Positions 25,822 through 34,992 of a DNA stretch of 64,000 nt are shown piece after piece. The notes below the pieces were generated by a model, which did not search any database, was not told where the DNA came from, and was given only the letters and a program-made list of their open reading frames with translations. The stretch is taken from the NCBI GenBank assembly GCA_003491285.1, contig CP022705.1, positions 310,001 through 374,000 on the forward strand, read 5' to 3'. Within the stretch, counting starts at the first letter, position 1; the number at the start of each line of letters is the position of its first letter. The position numbers and the translations under genes were made by a program. Origin of the DNA: Methanobacterium sp. BRmetb2 (GTDB lineage Archaea > Methanobacteriota > Methanobacteria > Methanobacteriales > Methanobacteriaceae).

Positions 25822-28035
25822 ATGACAAATGGGATGAGAGGGGATAAGAAAGAGGAAAAAATAGTTAAAAATTCCGCAAATATTTCAAAAATATTCCTAA
25901 AAGATCTACCCCCAAATCCACAGGATTTAGATCAACTATTTAACGATTTTCAGAATCATCAAACCAAAATAAAGCAGCAGAATGAAGAAGTGTTGAAAAT
26001 ATCCCCAGAATTAAAAAGTTCAGTTAGTAGATATCAAAATCTTTATGAATTTGCTCCATCAGGTCATTTTACTTTAGATATGAATGAAATAATAATTGAA
26101 GTTAATTTTGCCTTTTCTGATCTGTTAGGTGAGAAGAAAATTAATTTACTTGGAAAAAAATTCACAGAATATTTAGATTCTATTTTCTCGGAAAAATTTC
26201 ATGAACACTTAAAAGAAGTCATAAAAAGCAAATCAGCCCAAATATGCGAATTAGAACTTATTAAAAAAGATGGAAATAAACTAAGTGTTCAATTAAAAAC
26301 TATACCCCTTTTTAGCAATGAAAAATTAGAATTTAAAAATGCAATTTTGGATCTTACCAAACTAAAAGAAGTTGAAGAAAAATATAGGTTATCTGCTCGT
26401 TATAATCGTTGTCTAATCGAAACAAGCTTAGATCCACTGTTTACTATTGCAACAGATGAGACTATTACCGATGCAAATCATGCCACTGAAAAAGCTACTG
26501 GTTTTTCCCGAGATGAACTAAAAGGGACTAATTTTTCTAAATATTTTACTGATCCTAAAAAAGCCCAGGAAGGTTTCTGGCAAGCTCTGAAAAAAGAAAA
26601 ATTAAAAAATTATTCATTGGAAATAAAACATCGAAATGGACACATAACACCAGTTTTATCCAATGCAACTGTCCTTAAAGATAAATCCGGAAAAATAATC
26701 GGAATATTTGTAGCTGCAAGAGATATAAGTGAAAAAATACGATCTAATGAAAAAATAAAACAACTGGCAAATATTGTAAAATACTCTGATGATGCAATAA
26801 TAGGTAAATCTCTTGATGGAAAAATAACAAGCTGGAATAAAGGGGCTGAACGAATTTTTGGATATTCGGCAGAAGAAATCATAGGTAAACACGTCGAAAT
26901 ATTAAGATATCCTGATATTAATGGAAAAGCTAAAGATTTAATTCAAATGCTCAAAGAAGGTAAAAGGCTTCATAATTTTGAAACAGCACGTTTTAGAAAA
27001 GATGGCAGCAAAATAGATGTTTCCATAAGTTGTTCACCTGTTTTTAATAGTTCAGGAGAACTAATAGGCACATCAACTATTGCCCGAGATATTAGCCATA
27101 GGAAAAACGCAGAAAGAAAACTAAAAAAATACCAGAAAAATCTCGAAAAGATTGTCAAAAAGCGTACTAAAGAAGTTGAATTTCAAGCACATTTATTAGA
27201 ACAAGTAAGGGATGCTATTATTGTAACTGATGATGAAAACCGGATAAAATACTGGAACAAGGGTGCCGAACAGTTATATCATATTAAATCGGATGATGCG
27301 ATTGGAAAATATCGTGATGATGTCTTTAAAATTAAATGGTTAAGTCTCGAGGATGAGAAATCTTCCGATATTCATCTTAGAAAAAGAGGATACTGGCAGG
27401 GAGAAAATGTGCACATTAAACACAATGGTGAAAAGATCTGCGTAGAATCTACAATTAATAAAATAATTCATGCTAGAGATAAGGGATTTATTGCTATAAT
27501 AAGGGATATATCTGAACGAAAAGAAATTGAAAATGAATTAAGGAAAAGTGAAGAGAAATACAGGAGCATAGTTGAGAAAAGTCGTTCAGGAGTATTTTTA
27601 ACAGATTCAACATATAAAGTAAGCTATGTAAATCCTCGGATGGCCGAAATGTTAGGTTACACTGTTAAAGAAATGATAGGTAAAAATATTTTTGATTTCA
27701 TTGATCCAGAAGGACAGGACAAATTTATAAAACATTTAAGAAATCGCAAAGAAGGATTAGACAATATATACGAAGTTAAATTTTTAAATAAAAATGGTTC
27801 GACCCAATGGATGCTTATATCCACAAATCCTTTATTAAATATTAAAAGAAAATATTTAGGATCAGTATCCGTGATGATAGATATTAACGCGCGCAAAGGT
27901 GTGGAAAAGGTGATGATTGAGGAAATGAAAGAAAAAGATCAAGACCTATTGTTTATAATGAGCAACATGATGGAAGCAATCAAACCTTTAATCAATCAAA
28001 AAAGTCGAGAAGACTTTAAAGGAAAATTCACTTAA
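25822..28035 (+). CDS. multi-PAS sensor protein without output domain
   Basis: The 737 residues contain five PAS domains by inspection, at about 70-180, 195-305, 315-430, 455-570 and 580-700. Their boundaries carry the PAC-type endings FVAARDISE, STIARDISHR, IAIIRDISERKE and VMIDINARKG. A coiled-coil linker (KKYQKNLEKIVKKRTKEVEFQ) lies between PAS3 and PAS4. There is no histidine kinase, GGDEF or HTH domain; the last 35 residues are a short helical tail. It is cytosolic with no membrane segment. GGGGG precedes the ATG. It must pass its signal by protein contact, perhaps to a kinase encoded elsewhere. Confidence 0.9.
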   Translation: MTNGMRGDKKEEKIVKNSANISKIFLKDLPPNPQDLDQLFNDFQNHQTKIKQQNEEVLKISPELKSSVSRYQNLYEFAPSGHFTLDMNEIIIEVNFAFSDLLGEKKINLLGKKFTEYLDSIFSEKFHEHLKEVIKSKSAQICELELIKKDGNKLSVQLKTIPLFSNEKLEFKNAILDLTKLKEVEEKYRLSARYNRCLIETSLDPLFTIATDETITDANHATEKATGFSRDELKGTNFSKYFTDPKKAQEGFWQALKKEKLKNYSLEIKHRNGHITPVLSNATVLKDKSGKIIGIFVAARDISEKIRSNEKIKQLANIVKYSDDAIIGKSLDGKITSWNKGAERIFGYSAEEIIGKHVEILRYPDINGKAKDLIQMLKEGKRLHNFETARFRKDGSKIDVSISCSPVFNSSGELIGTSTIARDISHRKNAERKLKKYQKNLEKIVKKRTKEVEFQAHLLEQVRDAIIVTDDENRIKYWNKGAEQLYHIKSDDAIGKYRDDVFKIKWLSLEDEKSSDIHLRKRGYWQGENVHIKHNGEKICVESTINKIIHARDKGFIAIIRDISERKEIENELRKSEEKYRSIVEKSRSGVFLTDSTYKVSYVNPRMAEMLGYTVKEMIGKNIFDFIDPEGQDKFIKHLRNRKEGLDNIYEVKFLNKNGSTQWMLISTNPLLNIKRKYLGSVSVMIDINARKGVEKVMIEEMKEKDQDLLFIMSNMMEAIKPLINQKSREDFKGKFT

Positions 28036-28130
28036 CCAATACTAAAAATATGTAAATAAAAATCTGAATTCAACTTTAAAAAACCAAATTAGAATACAGT
28101 GAAGTTATATCCTCCATAATTTTTAATGGA

Positions 28131-28460
28131 CTATTCTCCACCAGTTACAACATCTAATTCATGTAATCTTTTTCTCTCTTCCATCTCACTACCTTTAATA
28201 CAATAAGTATTGAATATAGTTCCGACCCCAAGAGCCTGTGCTAATGGACATTCTGGACATAAACATCCTAAATCGTCAATTATACATCCTTCACTTGTTC
28301 CAATAACACAGTATAAACCTTCTGCAGCATTTTCTGCACAATCGTTGTATGTTGGACATTTAGAACAGATACACTGTTGTTTTAATGAATTGATAGCACG
28401 TTTTTTATCTTCTTCAGACATATCCATGATTTTAAGTACTTCAGCTTCAAATCTATCCAA
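28131..28460 (-). CDS. DUF2769-type cysteine-rich protein
   Basis: This roughly 109-residue protein has many cysteines in CxxCP-like groups: CICSKCPTYNDC, LYCVIGTSEGC, LGCLCPECPLA, TYCIKG. That pattern is typical of DUF2769 proteins of methanogens and suggests metal or iron-sulphur binding. Two consecutive TTG codons (28463 and 28460) are possible starts. The second lies 4 bases after GGGGGTGA and is preferred. The function is unknown. Confidence 0.75.
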   Translation of the reverse strand: MDRFEAEVLKIMDMSEEDKKRAINSLKQQCICSKCPTYNDCAENAAEGLYCVIGTSEGCIIDDLGCLCPECPLAQALGVGTIFNTYCIKGSEMEERKRLHELDVVTGGE

Positions 28461-28566
28461 CAAATCACCCCCATTAATTCATATTTACTATTATGAATTT
28501 TATAAGATAAATAGATAAATAAAAAAAAATTGAAACTGCTTATTTTCCAGTGCAGAATAACTGATA

Positions 28567-30741
28567 CTATTTTAAAGCAGCCACTTCAGATGCAAAAGAA
28601 CCTAAAACCTTTTTTGAAAGACCCTCCACAAATTTCAACGATCCCGCACATTCATGTCCACCCCCATCAATACCTGCTTCTGGTATCTCCTCTGCAAGTT
28701 TTAAGACAATGTTATTTAAATTAAAACCAAATGTTTCATTTACTGCATCAGTTGCTCTTATTACACTAAAATCCGGTCCATAAGATAGGGTTATTATAGG
28801 CCGGTCTTCTCCGTACTTTTGAACCATGCTGTCATGGACATATCCACAGGTTTTTCCAGGGGCAGGAAAGGTGAATTTATGGGCATACTTTTCCACATCC
28901 AGAACATTGAATACAATGCCATTGGGCAATTCTTGAGTTTTTAAATTAGGGAGGGCTGCACGAAGCTGAGAATCAACACGTTTCTGAGACTCTTTATACA
29001 GTGCATCCACCAGTTTCACATGTTTTTCTCGATTAGCCAAACCAAGAATGGTATCTATAATACCTCTTCCATTCATGAACCTGAGATAAAACGCCTCAAA
29101 ATCAACAGTTGTAGCTATCCTTTCCAGATCTTTCAGATCATAACCTTTAGATGAAGCCATCTCTATATATTTTTGGGCTTCATCAGATCGTGCGTGATCA
29201 CCTACTGCCGCTATACCTGGCAGGTGGGTAAGTTTATCTCTAACTTGAGGATTTATCATCTTTGCTATCTCCACAGCTAGAGCCCCTGCAGTTATCTGTG
29301 AATCTCCACCCTCAAGGTAAGGATTAACATGCACATCCACGTATTCATCTACAGCTACCTTTCCATCATTAACCTGGCCAGGATAGTGATGATCCACAAC
29401 TACCACTTCAATATCGTATATTTTAACCTTCATCAATGCTAACAAATCTTCTTCAGTGGAACCATTATCCAACAGTACAATCAATGGAAGTTTTTGGCCG
29501 TGTCTTTCCAGATCTTCTAAGGCAAAGGATAGATCCTTTACCACATCCTCTATTTCATAGAACGGTGCTTTACTGGGCGCTCTCTTAAAGTAGTGCCATT
29601 CTGCATCACTGTCTGGATTCATCTCTTTTAAGAGGGGGATAACTGCTTTTTCAATGGCTACCCCTGCACAGATGCCGTCGGCATCAGCATGATGTCTTAC
29701 CAGTATGGATCTTCCATCAAAAACTGCTCTTCTAATAGCTTTAGCAGCTAATTTCATCCTTTCTCTTAGTTTAAGAAGAGTTTCACTTTCAATTAAAAGA
29801 TCAGTTTTTTCTGGTTCAGCTCTTTCATCTATAGCATCATCTATTAGTTTCCTAGATTCACTGGCTTCCTTTCCTCTTAATCTTTCAATTGACTCTGATT
29901 CAATCTGAATCTTCCCACCATGCAAAGATACTTCCCCAATGGCTTCTACAATGTTACCAACATCTATATGAGGATATACTCTTACTCCCGGCTCGTCAAA
30001 GGCCGCCACCCATGTTGTACTGGTTTCATCAGATATGGTGAAAATGGTTGGTCCTGAGGTCTGCTGTATCTGGATTACTTCACCTACAATTCGCACCACA
30101 TTTCCCATGGATTTGGTGGTTATATCTCCAATTTTAGTTCTAGATATATTTCTTTTAAGTTTAATTAATTCATAACTGCCCTTAATCCCTGATAAAGCCA
30201 GATCCACTTCTCCACGATTTCTTTTTATTTCTATTATTTTGACTAATATTTCATCGCCAACATTATAGTCAGGTTTACTAATTCTAAGAAGTCCATAAAG
30301 CTTCTTACTTAAACTAACAAAGACTCCATAGTTTTCCACCCGGGTAATCTTTCCCTTGTAATTAGCCCCAGTTTCTAGATCATCCATGGTGCAGCTTGAA
30401 TGTAAAACATAGACTTTATCTTTTTCTTGACAGTTTTCACAGTAATCTTTAGGATATTCGATTTCCTTTCCACATTTTTTACAAACATTAAACTCGCCTT
30501 TACCTTCACAGTCAGGGCAGGTTTCAGTTACTTCTATTTCTCCCTTACCTTTACACATACTGCAGGGAACTTCCTGCTCCTCATCAAGTTCAAACCGCTT
30601 CATTGCATTGTTTGATACTCCTTTGAAATGCTTTTTCATGTCCACTTCTGCTTTTACTCCTGTTCCATGGCATGTTTCACATATCTTGTAACTGGTAACT
30701 TTGTAACCCTTACCTTTACACTCTATACATTGTTTTTTCAT
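28567..30741 (-). CDS. DHH-family RecJ-like phosphoesterase with DnaJ-like zinc finger, S1 and OB domains
   Basis: This is a large multi-domain nucleic acid protein of 724 residues. Residues 1-75 carry four CxxCxGxG-like zinc-finger repeats of the DnaJ type (CIECKGKGYK, CETCHGTG, CSMCKGKG, CPDCEGKG) plus a CKKCGKE/CENC ribbon. An S1-like domain follows at about 95-155 and an OB fold at about 195-270. The DHH domain has RHHADADGICAG and VVVDHHYPG, with LLDNGSTEED between them. A DHHA1 end carries GGGHECAGS. GGAG lies 6 bases before ATG 30741, which is preferred to the ATG 12 bases upstream. The role is probably in DNA repair or replication, as for archaeal RecJ-like proteins. Confidence 0.87.
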   Translation of the reverse strand: MKKQCIECKGKGYKVTSYKICETCHGTGVKAEVDMKKHFKGVSNNAMKRFELDEEQEVPCSMCKGKGEIEVTETCPDCEGKGEFNVCKKCGKEIEYPKDYCENCQEKDKVYVLHSSCTMDDLETGANYKGKITRVENYGVFVSLSKKLYGLLRISKPDYNVGDEILVKIIEIKRNRGEVDLALSGIKGSYELIKLKRNISRTKIGDITTKSMGNVVRIVGEVIQIQQTSGPTIFTISDETSTTWVAAFDEPGVRVYPHIDVGNIVEAIGEVSLHGGKIQIESESIERLRGKEASESRKLIDDAIDERAEPEKTDLLIESETLLKLRERMKLAAKAIRRAVFDGRSILVRHHADADGICAGVAIEKAVIPLLKEMNPDSDAEWHYFKRAPSKAPFYEIEDVVKDLSFALEDLERHGQKLPLIVLLDNGSTEEDLLALMKVKIYDIEVVVVDHHYPGQVNDGKVAVDEYVDVHVNPYLEGGDSQITAGALAVEIAKMINPQVRDKLTHLPGIAAVGDHARSDEAQKYIEMASSKGYDLKDLERIATTVDFEAFYLRFMNGRGIIDTILGLANREKHVKLVDALYKESQKRVDSQLRAALPNLKTQELPNGIVFNVLDVEKYAHKFTFPAPGKTCGYVHDSMVQKYGEDRPIITLSYGPDFSVIRATDAVNETFGFNLNNIVLKLAEEIPEAGIDGGGHECAGSLKFVEGLSKKVLGSFASEVAALK

Positions 30742-30903
30742 AATTATCTCCATTATTTTATTTAATTAGTAAATTTAATTGATTCTGTTATAATATTCAT
30801 TTAAAACAAATTAAACGGAATTATGTCTCGATTTACTTTAAGAATTTAGAAAGATTCTTTATTAATTAATATCAAACAAATTCAAAGTAATATAATATAT
30901 CCC

Positions 30904-31395
30904 TTAAACAAACTTAGAGGGATTCTGTTTTACTATCTCTTCCTTCTGATTCATGTATTCTACTGCCTTTTCCATGAATTGATTGGCAGATGATACATGT
31001 GTATTGGCTGTTTCATTGTCTCCTGTTGCAAAAAACTGAATAGCCATGTTAAGCTCAGATGTGGCACTTAGTTTTGCATCAATCTCATTGATAACCAGTC
31101 CAAAATATTCAATATAAACATTATCTCCAGTATCTTTAGCAAAATCATTAGCATCCTGCGCAGCAGATTTGGCCAAATTAAACTCACCAGTTGCATTTTC
31201 ACAATTTTGTAGAGCTTTATCAAAATTGAAGTTGTTGGCATTCCAAGCTGCATCATTGAAAGATTTATCACCCTGTTTAATGTGATTATTAATAGTAGGT
31301 GCCAGTTCATTAATTTTATTAGTGTCTGATTGAATACAACCCGATATGGGTAAGATTATCAAAATCAAAGTCAATATTAAATACTTATTTTTCAT
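30904..31395 (-). CDS. putative lipoprotein
   Basis: This 163-residue exported protein has a short positive N terminus (MKNKYLI), a hydrophobic stretch and the lipobox PISGC, so the mature protein would begin at C20. The rest is a helical, Asn/Ala-rich domain (INNHIKQGDKSFNDAAWNAN, ANEFSKDTGD-like segments) with no known enzyme motif. It resembles in layout the anchored helical protein at 53890-54465. GGG precedes the ATG. It may be a surface or stress-related protein next to the superoxide reductase genes. Confidence 0.75.
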   Translation of the reverse strand: MKNKYLILTLILIILPISGCIQSDTNKINELAPTINNHIKQGDKSFNDAAWNANNFNFDKALQNCENATGEFNLAKSAAQDANDFAKDTGDNVYIEYFGLVINEIDAKLSATSELNMAIQFFATGDNETANTHVSSANQFMEKAVEYMNQKEEIVKQNPSKFV

Positions 31396-31649
31396 ATTCC
31401 CACTTTTGATGTGTTATTACAGCAATACTCTTCTATAACTCCAATTTTAATATGTTATTAATTATAAATTTAAATTTATAGCTAATCTATTATATTATCT
31501 TATATATCTAAGTTAAGAAGTTTTATCTAATTACTATAAAATTAGCAAATAATTAACGAAAAAACTTTTAACACCGCATAAAAAAGTTCAGAAAAGTTTA
31601 AACTATTTTTTCAGATAAATATAAAAAAGAAAAAGAAAATAGTGGTTAT

Positions 31650-32033
31650 TTAACTGGATATCCACAAACCATGAATATTGCAGTAATCTCTGGCAGTTAT
31701 AGATTCTATAGGAGAATCTATTTCAAATACTGCTTCTGGTCCATCACCAGGTTTTAGGAACTTTTTGTAGATGGCTCCATCAACCATAATTTCTATCCAT
31801 TCAATGTAATGATCCTCTTCCATAGGATGAGGAATTGATCCAATTTTAACCTTCACACCAGACTCTGTTTTTTCCATTACCGGAACGTGTTTTTCAGCTC
31901 CAGTATCTTTATTTCGCTCCTCTAATAATTCCATAGGCTGTCCACAGCAGACCAGTTCCCCAATACCCGGATGAACTACTTCCACTATATTTTCACAAAC
32001 TTGGCATCTATAGACCTGATTTAGCTCAGTCAT
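31650..32033 (-). CDS. dfx: desulfoferrodoxin (superoxide reductase)
   Basis: This 127-residue two-centre superoxide reductase reduces superoxide to peroxide. Centre I, the desulforedoxin-like rubredoxin iron, is C10, C13, C29 and C30 (CQVC and CC). Centre II, the active iron, uses H49, H69, H75, C118 and H121 (EKHVP, PHPMEEDHY, YCNIHG). The catalytic E47-K48 pair is retained. It lies directly downstream of rubrerythrin on the same strand, which removes the peroxide formed. The pair is a standard anaerobe oxygen-defence unit. Confidence 0.95.
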   Translation of the reverse strand: MTELNQVYRCQVCENIVEVVHPGIGELVCCGQPMELLEERNKDTGAEKHVPVMEKTESGVKVKIGSIPHPMEEDHYIEWIEIMVDGAIYKKFLKPGDGPEAVFEIDSPIESITARDYCNIHGLWISS

Positions 32034-32094
32034 TTTTAGTCACGGTCCATGTTTTTAAAATGGCTTAATTTATGTGATCCCAATTTAGCTTTAT

Positions 32095-32679
32095 TTAAAA
32101 TTCTTCGTTAATTATTTCGAAGTATTTAGTTGGGTGATCACAGGATGGACATTTTTCTGGTGGTTCCTCACCAACATGAGTGTATCCACATTTTCTGCAA
32201 CACCAAGTAACTGGTTTTTCCTTTTTGAACATTGTTCCAGCTTCTACTTCTTTTAAAAGTTCGATGTATCTTTGTTCGTGGTGTTCTTCAGCATGGGCAA
32301 TAGATCTTAGCCGTTCTGCTATGTCGGTTAGTCCTTCTTCTTCTGCAACGTCTGCAAATTCAGGGTACATTTCAGAGTTTTCATAATGTTCACCAGCAAT
32401 TGCTGATTTTAGGTTTTCCGCAGTGTCTCCCAATATGGTAGGGGCTTCAGCTTCCACCACAATTTCGTCTAAATCCTGATCCATCTTGTCTTTTAATTGA
32501 TTAATTAATCTGAAAAGCCATTTAGCATGTTCTCGCTCATTATCTGCAGTCACCAGAAAAATTTCCGACAACTGTTCATATCCTTCTTTCTTTGCAATCT
32601 TAGAATATATGGTGTACCTGTTTCTTGCCTGACTTTCGCCAATAAAGGCTTTTGTTAAGTTTTTTATGGTTTTTTCCAT
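32095..32679 (-). CDS. rbr: rubrerythrin
   Basis: The 194 residues consist of a four-helix ferritin-like di-iron domain (LTKAFIGESQARNRYTIYSKIAKKEG, EREHAKWLFRLI, AGEHYENSEMYPEFADVAEEEG, AEEHHEQRYIELL) and a C-terminal rubredoxin domain with CRKCGYTH and CPSCDHP. It reduces hydrogen peroxide in anaerobes. It is the gene upstream of superoxide reductase, 61 bases away, so the two likely respond together to oxygen. Confidence 0.95.
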   Translation of the reverse strand: MEKTIKNLTKAFIGESQARNRYTIYSKIAKKEGYEQLSEIFLVTADNEREHAKWLFRLINQLKDKMDQDLDEIVVEAEAPTILGDTAENLKSAIAGEHYENSEMYPEFADVAEEEGLTDIAERLRSIAHAEEHHEQRYIELLKEVEAGTMFKKEKPVTWCCRKCGYTHVGEEPPEKCPSCDHPTKYFEIINEEF

Positions 32680-32886
32680 AATTTCACCTTCTTTTTACAA
32701 TTTAAAATATTCACTCACAAATAAATATAAGTTATTTCCACTTTATAAATTTTTATATAAAAATTGTAAATCTGCTTTTATTATTATAAATAATAAATAA
32801 TGATTAATAATTAAAATAAACTCATCTAATAGCTTAAAATAAAATGTGTATCCTGATTTTACTAATTTTATAATGGAAATAATTTA

Positions 32887-34950
32887 TTATTTTATCCTTA
32901 AAAATTGGGCATTTACGGCTACAATCACAGTACTAAGAGACATTAGGGCCGCACCCATAGCAGGACTTAGTAATATCCCATAACTGAACAAAACACCTGC
33001 TGCTAAGGGTATAGCAAAAGCGTTATATCCGGTAGCCCATAAAATATTTTGAACCATTTTACGGTAAGTAGCCTGGGCTAGTGTTATTATCTTAACCACA
33101 TCTTGAGGATTGCTCTTAACCAGCACTATGTCTGCGGTTTCCATGGCCACATCAGTGCCTGCACCAATAGCTATGCCTACATCTGCCTGAGCCAGTGCCG
33201 GAGCATCATTTACACCATCACCAGTCATGGCCACAACCAACCCTCTTTCTTGAACTTTTTTAACTTTAAGTGCCTTTTCTCGTGGCAAAACTTCGGCAAA
33301 ATATTCATCTAAGTCCAGTTCATCGGCTACCCAACGAGCCACTTGTTTATTATCACCAGTTAACATAATACATTGGATATCTTTTTGTTTAAGTTCAGAT
33401 ATTGCCTTTTTAGATTCAGATCTAACAATATCTGCCAGGGCAATACAACCTTTAACTTCACCATCTATTAAAATAAAAACAACAGTTTTTCCCTGCTTTG
33501 ATAATTTATAATATTTTTCTTCATTAATTTCCAGATTGTTCTCTTGTAGGTAACCAGGACTTACCACTTTAACTTCTTGACCCTGTACAATACCTTCAGC
33601 ACCTTTACCTGGTATCGAATTAAAATCATCAACATCAAGTACTTCCTTTGCTTTGGACATAATACCCTCTGCAATAGGATGTTCACTGCGGTTTTCCACA
33701 GCAGCAGCAAAATTTAGGAGTTTTTCATCGTTTATATTATCCTGAAAAGATATTACGTCTGTTACACCAAATTTACCTTCAGTTAGTGTTCCAGTTTTAT
33801 CAAAAATGACCGCGTGAATTTTTCTGGCCTGTTCAAAAGAGGTACGACTTCTAATGAGCAACCCCTCCTTGGCTGAAAGGGCTGTGGATACTGCTACTAC
33901 CAGAGGAACTGCAAGACCCAGAGCATGCGGACAAGTTGTAACCATCACTGTTACTGTTCTCTCAAGAGAAAATGCGAAACCTTCGCTCATAAAAGCTAAC
34001 CACACAAATAAAGTTATTCCTCCCCCGGCAAGTGCAATAAATGTTAACCACATTGCAGCCCGATTGGCCAAATCCTGGGTTTTTGATTTACTTTCTTTTG
34101 CTTCGTTTACCAGTTCGATAACCTGAGATATGAAAGAATCTTTACCAGTTTTTTTAATAGTAACGTTTAGTGATCCTTCACCATTAATGGATCCTCCAAT
34201 TACCATATCTCCCCCTTTTTTATAAATTGGTTGTGATTCTCCGGTTAGTAAGGATTCATCTACAGAACTTTCACCTTTAACTATCTCTCCATCAGCGGGT
34301 ATTTTCTCTCCGGGTCTTACCAATATTTTATCTTGTACCTTTAATTCTTCTATATTTACATCCTTAACCTCGCCAGGAGCCACTATTTTATGAGCTTTTG
34401 AGGGAATTAACTTAATTAATTCCTCTAATGCTCTGGAAGCTCCTATTACAGACCTCATCTCTATCCAATGGCCTAAAAGCATGATGTCAATTAAGGTTAC
34501 CAGTTCCAGAAAAAAAATTGAACCATACAATCCAAAAATTACTGCACTACTGTATAAATATGCTGTGGTAATGGCCACTGCAATAAGGGTCATCATTCCC
34601 GGATTTTTATCTCTAATTTCCCTTACAAATCCTTTAAAAAATGGATAACCCCCGTAAAAGAAGATAATTGAAGAGAGTATAAATAGGATGTATATATCCC
34701 CATTAAACCCAATAAGCTCCCTTATTCCCAATAGTTCCTGTAACATTGGTGATATAAAAATCACAGGGACGGTTAATATTAAGGATACTATAAAACGTTT
34801 TTTAAAATCGGCAAGCATTCCACGATGATGATTGGAGTTACCATGGTCTTCATGACTATTATTATCCATTTTAGAATCATGATTATGAAATTTTTCATCA
34901 CGGGAATTATCTTCTTTATCAGCATGTCTTAATTCATGGTCCTTTTTCAA
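32887..34950 (-). CDS. copB: CopB-type P1B heavy-metal ATPase
   Basis: This 687-residue membrane ATPase exports copper or silver. It has a histidine-rich N terminus (eight His in the first 42 residues) instead of a CxxC metal-binding domain. The ion channel motif TTCPHALG is the CPH type of the CopB subgroup. The P domain has DKTGTLTEG, the N domain has SEHPIAEG, and the hinge is TGDGVNDAPALAQADVG. Eight membrane segments are expected. The metal is inferred from the subgroup, and copper rather than silver is a guess. It is next to the YyaL-like gene (43 bases) and near oxygen-defence genes. Confidence 0.92.
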   Translation of the reverse strand: MKKDHELRHADKEDNSRDEKFHNHDSKMDNNSHEDHGNSNHHRGMLADFKKRFIVSLILTVPVIFISPMLQELLGIRELIGFNGDIYILFILSSIIFFYGGYPFFKGFVREIRDKNPGMMTLIAVAITTAYLYSSAVIFGLYGSIFFLELVTLIDIMLLGHWIEMRSVIGASRALEELIKLIPSKAHKIVAPGEVKDVNIEELKVQDKILVRPGEKIPADGEIVKGESSVDESLLTGESQPIYKKGGDMVIGGSINGEGSLNVTIKKTGKDSFISQVIELVNEAKESKSKTQDLANRAAMWLTFIALAGGGITLFVWLAFMSEGFAFSLERTVTVMVTTCPHALGLAVPLVVAVSTALSAKEGLLIRSRTSFEQARKIHAVIFDKTGTLTEGKFGVTDVISFQDNINDEKLLNFAAAVENRSEHPIAEGIMSKAKEVLDVDDFNSIPGKGAEGIVQGQEVKVVSPGYLQENNLEINEEKYYKLSKQGKTVVFILIDGEVKGCIALADIVRSESKKAISELKQKDIQCIMLTGDNKQVARWVADELDLDEYFAEVLPREKALKVKKVQERGLVVAMTGDGVNDAPALAQADVGIAIGAGTDVAMETADIVLVKSNPQDVVKIITLAQATYRKMVQNILWATGYNAFAIPLAAGVLFSYGILLSPAMGAALMSLSTVIVAVNAQFLRIK

Positions 34951-34992
34951 AATTTTTCCCCCATAAAAATTAGCTAATAATGAATCATGTGA

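Noticed and set aside
28036..28130. Hidden kinase domain after the PAS protein
   Set aside because: The 95 bases to the next gene are too short and contain no kinase motif in any frame.
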